Positions 1-4,082 of a DNA stretch of 5,965 nt are shown here, in pieces; within the stretch, counting starts at the first letter, position 1; every line of letters starts with the position of its first letter. The position numbers and the translations under genes are program-made. Under the pieces are notes generated by a model that was not told where the DNA came from, did not search any database, and worked only from the letters and a program-made list of their open reading frames with translations. Origin of the DNA: Actinomycetes bacterium (GTDB lineage: Bacteria; Actinomycetota; Actinomycetes; Actinomycetales; Cellulomonadaceae); NCBI GenBank assembly GCA_023426865.1, contig JAEZBT010000178.1:1-5965 (forward strand), written 5' to 3'.

Positions 1-61
1 CACCGCGACGGGCGACCGCGGCCACGTCCTTCTTGAACTCCGGTGGGTACTTCTTCGGCAT
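1..61 (-). CDS. IS3-family OrfA-like transposase, N-terminus only
   Basis: The minus strand from 61 encodes MPKKYPPEFKKDVAAVARRG and then leaves the window. The pattern 'K-Y-P-P-E-F-K-x-D-V' with a following 'V-A-R-R-G' is the usual opening of the helix-turn-helix DNA-binding subunit (OrfA, HTH_Tnp_1 family) of IS3-type insertion sequences, which binds the terminal repeats before OrfB/OrfAB performs strand transfer. The ATG start is supported by a strong GGGGAGG ribosome binding site at 75-69, eight bases upstream. Only 20 codons are visible, so subgroup, completeness and any programmed frameshift into orfB cannot be judged. The IS terminus must lie to the right of 61. A TG dinucleotide at 106-105 (minus) is a possible end, but no inverted repeat partner is in the window to confirm it. 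Confidence 0.72.
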   Translation of the reverse strand, partial: MPKKYPPEFKKDVAAVARRG

Positions 62-75
62 AGCGACATCCTCCC

Positions 76-94
76 CGAGGGCCCCAAGCCCTCG
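76..94. repeat. Perfect 7-bp hairpin just upstream of the transposase start
   Basis: CGAGGGC (76-82), five-base spacer, GCCCTCG (88-94) is a perfect inverted repeat. On the minus strand it sits immediately upstream of the transposase ribosome binding site (75-69). No T-tract follows on either strand, so it is a poor intrinsic terminator. Hairpins in the 5' leader of transposase genes are known in several IS families as protection against transcription entering from outside. That role is an inference here. Confidence 0.4.
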
Positions 95-106
95 AAAGAG
101 ATGTCA

Positions 107-213
107 ACCCAACCCGCAGCAGACCCCAACTCACGTTCCAGGCCGGTGTGGGCCGCCCAGCCCGCTTCGCGCAGTTCCAGCTCAATGCGTCGAACCTCAT
201 CGTCACTCACCAT
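107..213 (-). pseudogene. 5' part of an unidentified gene, apparently cut by the insertion sequence
   Basis: On the minus strand an ATG at 213 (or the adjacent GTG at 210) opens a frame reading MVSDDEVRRIELELREAG, continuing WAAHTGLERELGSAAGWV. It is a charged, helix-forming stretch that reads like a genuine protein N-terminus. The frame stays open to the window edge but runs into the transposase leader and then overlaps the transposase in another frame, so the downstream part is probably not native. I place the break near 107, just before the possible IS end at 106, but the exact junction is uncertain. No clear ribosome binding site is seen, and I do not recognise the family. It could also be a small intact ORF or a chance frame. 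Confidence 0.3.
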
Positions 214-275
214 GAGGAAATCTTGGCCCGCCCTACCCCCGCAGACACCCGACCCGTGGCATGGCTGGGCGGTCG

Positions 276-288
276 GCGTACGGTACGC
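276..288. promoter_or_regulatory. Perfect 13-bp palindrome between divergent reading frames, possible operator/promoter
   Basis: GCGTAC-G-GTACGC is a perfect interrupted palindrome in the gap (214-362) between the leftward frame starting at 213 and the rightward zinc-ribbon gene. It contains TACGGT on the plus strand (279-284) and TACCGT on the minus strand (285-280). Both fit the TAnnnT pattern of actinobacterial -10 elements. On the plus strand, six bases after TACGGT comes an ATG at 291, the spacing expected of a leaderless transcript. No convincing -35 was found. The rest of 62-362 holds nothing else I can support besides the hairpin at 76-94. Confidence 0.35.
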
Positions 289-362
289 GCATGGTGTCCA
301 GGACCGGCCTCGTGCTCGTCGGGCGCGGCCCGGCCGCGACCGGGCCCGGACGCGGATGGAAC

Positions 363-530
363 ATGCGCGCAGATCTCTTCGCCGAGTGCCCGGTCTGTCG
401 GGACCTGATGTCCCTCGCACCGACCGAAACGGAGAGCTGCTCGTGCGGAAGCCTCCACAAGGACGCCGACGCGGGCCGGTTCGGCTGCGGCGACGGAGAC
501 GAAGCCATCGCCGTCTACAGACGAGCCTGA
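363..530 (+). CDS. Small zinc-ribbon-like protein (55 aa)
   Basis: The protein starts MRADLFAECPVCRDLMSLAP and carries C9-P-V-C12 and C26-S-C28-G, a spacing typical of a compact zinc ribbon. H32 and C42 are possible extra ligands. The C-terminal half (LHKDADAGRFGCGDGDEAIA) is rich in small and acidic residues. There is no signal peptide or membrane segment, so it is probably cytosolic. Function is unknown; single zinc ribbons often bind nucleic acid or a protein partner. I chose ATG 363 because the Cys-rich domain begins right after it, though its ribosome binding site (GGATGGA) is weak and close. An in-frame ATG at 291 would add 24 low-complexity residues and lies six bases after a TAnnnT motif, so a leaderless 79-aa form is a real alternative. 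The gene converges with the 122-aa gene to its right. Confidence 0.6.
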   Translation: MRADLFAECPVCRDLMSLAPTETESCSCGSLHKDADAGRFGCGDGDEAIAVYRRA

Positions 531-543
531 CGAGGAGGAACAG

Positions 544-567
544 CGGCATCACCGCGCGGAGATGTCG
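544..567. terminator. Hairpin between convergent genes, possible bidirectional terminator
   Basis: CGGCATC (544-550) can pair with GATGTCG (561-567), giving seven base pairs with one G-U in the plus-strand RNA. It lies in the 45-base gap between two convergent stop codons, where a shared terminator would be expected. There is no T-tract on either side, so the call rests on position and pairing alone. Confidence 0.28.
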
Positions 568-575
568 AGGCTCGT

Positions 576-944
576 TCAGGCTCGGAGGAGCTCGTCAGTC
601 ACGAGGGTGTGAGGCGCGGTCTGCATACGGATGCGTCCGATGCAGTCGCCAGCGCGGTACTCGGCGACCAGCGCGGTGCTGGCGTCCGTCTTGTGGATGC
701 TCAACAGCGTCGCTCGCTCGCGATAGAGGTCGACGACGGTCCGGTCGGCCTGGCGGTAACGGACGCGCACGCTGCCGTGGGCCACATCCCAGGTGAGGTG
801 CAGCTCCTCGGCGTCGGGCAGGGGGATTCGAGCTTCCATGACCGAAGGATCACCGGAAACCTCTTCGACTTGAGGCGCTACACCGAGGACGTTCAGCCAC
901 GTCGCGCCGTCGTCCGGGACCTCCAAGTCAGCCACGCCATGCAT
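576..944 (-). CDS. Uncharacterised 122-aa protein on the mobile element
   Basis: I do not recognise this family. The N-terminus is acidic (MHGVADLEVPDDGATWLNVL). The rest alternates hydrophobic and charged residues in short strands, such as ELHLTWDVAHGSVRVRYRQA and TVVDLYRERATLLSIH, which suggests a beta-rich, single-domain cytosolic protein. There is one cysteine near residue 103, no signal peptide and no membrane span. The start is uncertain. ATG 944 has no good ribosome binding site, whereas a TAGGAT -10-like motif (948-943) is followed after seven bases by an in-frame GTG at 935, fitting a leaderless 119-aa form. It lies 123 bases downstream of the metallophosphoesterase in the same direction, so it may be a late member of that transcript or have its own promoter. 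It converges with the zinc-ribbon gene. Confidence 0.65.
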   Translation of the reverse strand: MHGVADLEVPDDGATWLNVLGVAPQVEEVSGDPSVMEARIPLPDAEELHLTWDVAHGSVRVRYRQADRTVVDLYRERATLLSIHKTDASTALVAEYRAGDCIGRIRMQTAPHTLVTDELLRA

Positions 945-948
945 CCTA
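943..948 (-). promoter_or_regulatory. Candidate -10 element (TAGGAT) for the 122-aa gene
   Basis: TAGGAT fits the actinobacterial TAnnnT -10 pattern and is seven bases upstream of an in-frame GTG at 935, which would give a leaderless mRNA. The hexamer overlaps the alternative ATG at 944, so the two starts exclude each other if this promoter is used. No good -35 is present at 16-18 bases. Confidence 0.28.
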
Positions 949-1000
949 GCGATGCGTCAATCACCAACCGCTCATCGGCATGACCGCGCATACGATGGAG

Positions 1001-1032
1001 CGGCCTATCGCACCGAGGTCGCATAGCGGCCG
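1001..1032 (-). terminator. Imperfect hairpin downstream of the metallophosphoesterase gene
   Basis: CGGCCTAT (1001-1008) and ATAGCGGCCG (1023-1032) are complementary apart from a two-base GC bulge, forming a G/C-rich stem about 36 bases past the metallophosphoesterase stop. A T-tract is missing, so termination is only possible, not shown. A smaller palindrome, AGCTA-GG-TAGCT (1035-1046), lies next to it. Confidence 0.22.
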
Positions 1033-1067
1033 TCAGCTAGGTAGCTCATCCGGCGCGATCCGTCCGT

Positions 1068-1946
1068 TCACAGTGACCCGGCCAGGCCGGCTCCATCACC
1101 TCGTCGCTGCCGTCCCGGATGCTCCACATCAAGTGTCTTGAGGTCGAGCAGGACCCAATTCGCACCCGAGCCATCCCTGTCGAGGACGTGCACGGTAGTG
1201 GGCGCCACCTGGCCATCGTGAGCGAGGTTGAAGGTCTGCCTCTGGTGCCAGTGACCGGCGAAGTGCAGCCGAGGGTGAGTCGCGGTGACGGCTTGAAGCA
1301 GCAAGTCTCGCGAGCGACGCGACCTGACATCGTCGTCGTAGTCGATCACCATGGTGGACGCCGGCACTGCGCCCGTAGGGCAGTCGTGGGCGAGCAGCAC
1401 GTCCAGCGGCTCGGGTCCGAGCGCCTGGAGATCCTCGGCCTGGACCTCCTCGATGCCCGGCCACCAGTCCTTGCCGACCCTGCGGTGGTGGTAGTCGATG
1501 CTGAACGCACCGCCGAGGGCACCAAACCGCACAGGCGCCCCGTTGGCATCGGGCCAGGTCCACCGGTGTCCTCGCGGCGCCCACCGGATGAGCTCGAGCC
1601 GTCCACCGCCCTTCGCCTTCGTACGGATAACGCCGAAGCCCCCGCTGTCCCGCGGCAGAGCCCGCAGTGCGGTGTGGTTGTCGTGGTTCCCGTCGACGAA
1701 CACGAGCCGTACTCCGTGCTTGGCGAGGTGACGCTGGAGCTTGAACGTGAATGTGCTGCCCACGTCGCCTGGCCAGAGCACTCCAAGATCGCCCAGCTGG
1801 AGGATGGTGTCGATGCCGAGGGCAGAGGTTCTCTCGATGACGTGCATCGCCCACGGCGTGTTCCCATGCCAGTCCCCTGCGATGACGACGCGCCCGCCAG
1901 CGGGAGGCTCGATCTCAGCGACCACCGCGCGTGCTCTTCTCCTCAT
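1068..1946 (-). CDS. Calcineurin-like metallophosphoesterase
   Basis: This 292-aa protein (from ATG 1946) belongs to the metallophosphoesterase superfamily, enzymes that hydrolyse phosphomono- or phosphodiesters with two metal ions. All signature motifs are visible in order: GDWHGN (D25, H27), LGDLG (D53), GNHDN (N87, H88, D89), LLAHD (H187) and GHWH (H232, H234). There is no signal peptide, so it probably acts in the cytosol. The substrate is not predictable; nucleic acids, cyclic nucleotides and phosphoproteins are all possible. After the core comes a basic, glycine-rich tail (HPGRQRRGDGAGLAG). ATG 1946 overlaps the upstream HTH gene by 32 bases and lacks a ribosome binding site. GTG 1925 would overlap by 11 bases, exactly as the preceding gene pair does, and has AGGAG at 1943-1939, 13 bases upstream; it would shorten the protein by seven residues. 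It is the last gene of the integrase cluster and probably element cargo. Confidence 0.9.
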   Translation of the reverse strand: MRRRARAVVAEIEPPAGGRVVIAGDWHGNTPWAMHVIERTSALGIDTILQLGDLGVLWPGDVGSTFTFKLQRHLAKHGVRLVFVDGNHDNHTALRALPRDSGGFGVIRTKAKGGGRLELIRWAPRGHRWTWPDANGAPVRFGALGGAFSIDYHHRRVGKDWWPGIEEVQAEDLQALGPEPLDVLLAHDCPTGAVPASTMVIDYDDDVRSRRSRDLLLQAVTATHPRLHFAGHWHQRQTFNLAHDGQVAPTTVHVLDRDGSGANWVLLDLKTLDVEHPGRQRRGDGAGLAGSL

Positions 1947-2175
1947 TGGGGCAAGCGGGCGCTGGCGCGCCAGCCCGCGGGTCAAGTGCGGTGCATCTCT
2001 GGATCCACTCCTCCACGGCGCTTCTGCGGTAGCGAAGGACCTTTCCCATGCGGACTCCGCGGGGTCCGCGCCCGGTCTTTCGCCAGTAGTTGAGGGTGTT
2101 CGGGCTGACATTGAGGTACGCCGAGACTTCGCGCACCGTCATGAACGGGTCTGCCACGTCGTCGTCACTGGCCAC
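1915..2175 (-). CDS. HTH_17 / AlpA-like DNA-binding protein, second excisionase-like gene
   Basis: An 86-aa protein with a winged-helix MerR/excisionase-type domain at about residues 12-60. The stretch FMTVREVSAYLNVSPNTLNY is the helix-turn-helix, RKTGRGPRGVRMGKVLRYRR forms the wing, and SAVEEWIQR is the closing helix. Such proteins act as excisionases (recombination directionality factors) or as small transcription regulators of mobile elements. The C-terminal 25 residues are low-complexity and proline/alanine-rich. The GTG start at 2175 is supported by GGAGG six bases upstream and by an 11-base overlap with the integrase stop (GTGGCCAGTGA), which implies coupled translation. The gene ends inside the beginning of the metallophosphoesterase gene. 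Having this protein downstream of an integrase that already has an HTH gene upstream is unusual, and the two may divide excision and regulation between them. Confidence 0.85.
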   Translation of the reverse strand: MASDDDVADPFMTVREVSAYLNVSPNTLNYWRKTGRGPRGVRMGKVLRYRRSAVEEWIQRCTALDPRAGAPAPACPNEEKSTRGGR

Positions 2176-3427
2176 CTTGCGCCTCCAGGTCGTCGGCGCT
2201 CCTAATGCCGTCCAACGCGTCGGCAGCGCTGCGCTGCGAGCTGGGGAGGACGTGGCTGTACGTCTCGAGGGTCACGGTGATGCTGCGGTGACCGAGTCGC
2301 TCCTGGACGACGCGCGGGTGGACGCCGGCCTGCAGAAGCATCGTGGCGTGGGTGTGACGCAAGTCGTGGAGGCGGACGTCCGGCAGCCGGTCTCCTCGAT
2401 CACAGGTGGAGTTGTGTGCCGCGAGGGTCCGTTTGAACTGCTTGAGTAGGGCGTCCGGGCTGAATGCACGCCCGTCGTCGCGGAGGAACACCGGTCTCTC
2501 CTTCCCCAGTAGCGCCACGTTGATCTGCGCGGCATCGCTGCGGCGAGCGCGGACGGCGTCGAGGGCGGCGCGTCCAAGGAGCACCACGCGGGCCCGGCCG
2601 CTCTTGGTCAAGCTCTCCACCACTTTCGAGGGCTCGCCGCGCTCCCGTATCTCCACCATGGCCCTTCGGATGGACAGCGCGGCTCCAGCCATGTCGACGT
2701 CGGCCCACCGCAGGCCGAGCAGTTCTCCGCGGCGGAGGCCCGTGTACGCAAGGAGGGTCCACGCGTGCCGAAGCGGGTCGTCGATGCGGCTCTCCGCGAA
2801 CCGCAGGAACCGGCGGAGTTCCTCTGCCGTCCACGGTCGAAGCTCCGGCGCTGCCTGCCGCACCTGGCGAGGGGTGGGTGGGCTGGCCCGTGGGTGCCGA
2901 GCGGGATTCGCCAGGATCAGTTGGTCGTCGACCGCTGACTGGAGCACCGCGCCGACGAGAACGTGAACCTTGAGCACCGTGTTCGGACTCAGTCCACCGC
3001 CTTCGTGGCCTGCTTGGCGCCGTCCTGAGGCCTCCAGCTGCCTGTAAAGGCCGGCGAGGGTCGACGGCCGCACCTCCTTGACGGCGAGGTGACCGATCTG
3101 CGGGTCGACATGGAGGCGCAGGTACCGCCGGTACATCGCCTCCGTCGACGGCGAGAGCCGTTTCGTCGCGATCCACGTCCTTGCGTACTCCCCCACCGTC
3201 ACGTCAGTGCTCCGGACGTACCTCCCGGCATCCTGCGAAGAGAGGATTGACCGCAGCTCCGCCGCCGCAGTCCGCTTGTCGTGGAACCCGTTCTTCGTGC
3301 GCTGGCGACGTGGGCCGCTCGGCTGATCCGGATCGACCGGCTCGCGCCAGTGGATGCGGTAGCGAGGGCCGGCCTTCGTCCCGTAGGCGGAGATCCCGCC
3401 CTCGCCGGCCTGTCTGCGGGCGGTCAC
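2165..3427 (-). CDS. int: Tyrosine-type site-specific integrase
   Basis: A 420-aa tyrosine recombinase that would catalyse integration and excision of the element at the tRNA-Leu gene. The N-terminal 60 residues hold an arm-binding-like region (GGISAYGTKAGPRYRIHWRE). Residues about 75-180 form the SAM-like core-binding domain (VTVGEYARTWIATKRLSPST and following). The catalytic domain follows: R232 in YTGLRRGELLGLRW, probable K275 in LTKSGRARVV, H354 and R357 in RLHDLRHTH, H380 in RLGHRS, and the nucleophile Y390 in TLETYSH. All expected catalytic residues are present and length is normal for integrases of actinobacterial integrative elements and phages, so it looks intact. The GTG start at 3427 overlaps the stop of the upstream HTH gene by four bases (GTGA), implying coupled translation. 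The gene points away from the tRNA with the recombination site directly upstream, the standard layout. Confidence 0.95.
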   Translation of the reverse strand: MTARRQAGEGGISAYGTKAGPRYRIHWREPVDPDQPSGPRRQRTKNGFHDKRTAAAELRSILSSQDAGRYVRSTDVTVGEYARTWIATKRLSPSTEAMYRRYLRLHVDPQIGHLAVKEVRPSTLAGLYRQLEASGRRQAGHEGGGLSPNTVLKVHVLVGAVLQSAVDDQLILANPARHPRASPPTPRQVRQAAPELRPWTAEELRRFLRFAESRIDDPLRHAWTLLAYTGLRRGELLGLRWADVDMAGAALSIRRAMVEIRERGEPSKVVESLTKSGRARVVLLGRAALDAVRARRSDAAQINVALLGKERPVFLRDDGRAFSPDALLKQFKRTLAAHNSTCDRGDRLPDVRLHDLRHTHATMLLQAGVHPRVVQERLGHRSITVTLETYSHVLPSSQRSAADALDGIRSADDLEAQGGQ

Positions 3428-3651
3428 GCTGCCGCCTCGAACTTGCGGACCAGCGCCTCACGGGAGATGAAGATCTTGCGGCCGATGCGGACCCCCGGGA
3501 GGTCGCCGTCCTCGATCGCCCTGCTGATCGTTCGACGGTCGACGCCGAGGAGGCGAGCCACCTCGGTGGGTGTCAGCGCGACCCGGTCGGACGTGCGGAG
3601 GTCGTGCCACCCGAGGATCGTGCCGTCACTCGAAGAGAGGTCGTTCGTCAT
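3424..3651 (-). CDS. Excisionase-like HTH protein (Xis candidate)
   Basis: A 75-aa protein whose residues 25-70 form an excisionase/MerR-type helix-turn-helix with wing. The stretch ALTPTEVARLLGVDRRTISR is the HTH, AIEDGDLPGVRIGRKIFISR the wing, and EALVRKFEAAA the last helix. Small proteins of this kind directly upstream of a tyrosine integrase usually bend the attachment-site DNA and steer the reaction to excision, and many also repress their own promoter. It overlaps int by four bases. I chose ATG 3651 because the domain follows directly and the longer open frame upstream runs back through the tRNA gene, which cannot be coding. The start has an odd leader: the only Shine-Dalgarno-like GAGG ends one base before ATG and is part of a perfect stem-loop (3652-3679). 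The protein may thus be translated poorly or under control. Confidence 0.85.
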   Translation of the reverse strand: MTNDLSSSDGTILGWHDLRTSDRVALTPTEVARLLGVDRRTISRAIEDGDLPGVRIGRKIFISREALVRKFEAAA

Positions 3652-3679
3652 GCCTCGTTGATGTGCGGCACAACGAGGC
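3652..3679. repeat. Perfect 9-bp inverted repeat abutting the xis start codon
   Basis: GCCTCGTTG (3652-3660) and CAACGAGGC (3671-3679) are perfect reverse complements around a ten-base spacer. On the minus strand the repeat ends exactly at the base before the ATG at 3651. In DNA it could be an operator for a dimeric regulator. In mRNA it would form a stem that hides the only ribosome-binding-like sequence of the HTH gene. A shorter alternative palindrome, TGTGC-G-GCACA (3662-3672), overlaps it off-centre. Confidence 0.6.
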
Positions 3680-3724
3680 GTCTGCGCCGGATCTGGCCCT
3701 CTGTGGCGCGCCTCACGCCCCGCG

Positions 3725-3735
3725 GCGGTGACCGC
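3725..3735. repeat. Short palindrome GCGGT-G-ACCGC upstream of the recombination genes
   Basis: A perfect 5-bp inverted repeat with one central base, three bases from the tandem 12-bp repeats. It may be part of the operator or arm-site region between the tRNA and the first HTH gene. In G/C-rich DNA such short palindromes occur by chance, so support is weak. Confidence 0.25.
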
Positions 3736-3738
3736 ACT

Positions 3739-3762
3739 AGTTGCATCGGCTGTTACATCGGC
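3739..3762. repeat. Two tandem 12-bp repeats, candidate Xis or integrase arm-binding sites
   Basis: AGTTGCATCGGC (3739-3750) is followed directly by TGTTACATCGGC (3751-3762), identical at 10 of 12 positions. Adjacent direct repeats of this size between the attachment site and xis/int are typical of binding sites for excisionase-like HTH proteins or for the integrase arm domain. The period (12 bases, slightly more than one helical turn) would put two protein copies on nearly the same face of DNA. Confidence 0.5.
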
Positions 3763-3782
3763 CACCAGCGGGCAGACGCACG

Positions 3783-3817
3783 AAAGGCCGCGACCCGCAT
3801 TGCTGCTGGTCACGGCC
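3783..3817 (-). terminator. Intrinsic terminator-like hairpin downstream of tRNA-Leu
   Basis: On the minus strand GGCCGTGACC (3817-3808) pairs with GGTCGCGGCC (3795-3786): ten base pairs including one G-U. The loop has an inner GCA/TGC stem closed by a GCAA tetraloop, and the whole is followed by TTT (3785-3783). It begins 23 bases past the tRNA 3' end, the expected place for a tRNA terminator. The T-tract is short, as is common in actinobacteria. It also lies between the tRNA promoter and the recombination genes, so it should shield xis/int from tRNA transcription. Confidence 0.65.
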
Positions 3818-3840
3818 TCACAGCTCGCTGTCTCAACGAG

Positions 3841-3865
3841 TGTCCGGAGGGGGACTTGAACCCCC
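3841..3865. other. Predicted attachment site core (att) in the tRNA 3' end
   Basis: The T-arm and acceptor 3' strand (25 bases) form the usual crossover region for tyrosine integrases that target tRNA genes, and an intact integrase/xis pair starts 190 bases away on the element side. No second copy of this sequence was found by eye in 1-3840, so the matching att lies left of the window. Core length and exact crossover are inferred from the family. Confidence 0.55.
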
Positions 3866-3923
3866 ACGCCCATAAGGGCACTAGCACCTCAAGCTAGCGC
3901 GTCTACCATTCCGCCACCCGGAC
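3841..3923 (-). tRNA. tRNA-Leu (anticodon GAG)
   Basis: The 83-nt minus-strand sequence folds as a class II tRNA. The acceptor stem GTCCGGG pairs with TCCGGAC (one G-U), followed by discriminator A at 3841. The anticodon stem CTAGC/GCTAG encloses loop TTGAGGT with anticodon GAG at 3890-3888. A long variable arm (TGCCC-TTAT-GGGCG) and a T-arm (GGGGG-TTCAAGT-CCCCC) complete it. The long variable arm plus A73 and the GAG anticodon identify leucine (codons CUC/CUU). CCA is not encoded, as usual in actinobacteria. The gene is complete despite serving as the apparent insertion site, meaning the element carries a copy of the 3' end and restores the tRNA on integration. Confidence 0.97.
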
Positions 3924-3968
3924 AGGTGGTCGCTTCGAACCCCCGTCGGGGCTCTCAGCGCGGCAGAC

Positions 3969-3974
3969 AACATA
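3969..3974 (-). promoter_or_regulatory. Candidate -10 element (TATGTT) of the tRNA-Leu promoter
   Basis: TATGTT fits TAnnnT and lies 45 bases upstream of the tRNA 5' end, a plausible distance for a short processed leader. No recognisable TTGACA-like -35 was seen 16-18 bases further up, so the call is tentative. Confidence 0.3.
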
Positions 3975-4082
3975 GCACGGAGCGGCGGACCTCATGGACC
4001 ACGGCCCGTGCGGCAGACTGGCGATCGGCGGCACCGTGGACCGGCGACGCCGCGCGTGTGTCGAAGCCCACTGGAGGTGCGC

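Noticed and set aside
101..796. Long plus-strand open frame of 231 codons
   Set aside because: Arg/Ser-rich low-complexity translation, overlapping the better supported zinc-ribbon gene and the minus-strand 122-aa gene; typical of a shadow frame in G/C-rich DNA.
1119..2093. 324-codon plus-strand frame opposite the metallophosphoesterase
   Set aside because: It is the antisense shadow of a gene with all catalytic motifs intact and shows no domain of its own.
1..3840. CRISPR array or second copy of the tRNA 3' end (far att site)
   Set aside because: Read through by eye, no regularly spaced repeats and no repeat of the acceptor/T-arm sequence were found.
3652..3873. Upstream extension of the excisionase-like gene to ATG 3873 (149 aa)
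   Set aside because: The extension would run through the tRNA-Leu gene, the terminator and the repeats, and the added residues show no domain.
3930..3960. T-arm-like sequence GGGGGTTCGAAGC (minus strand) suggesting a second tRNA or remnant
   Set aside because: The flanking bases cannot complete a T-stem, acceptor or anticodon arm, so no tRNA structure can be drawn.
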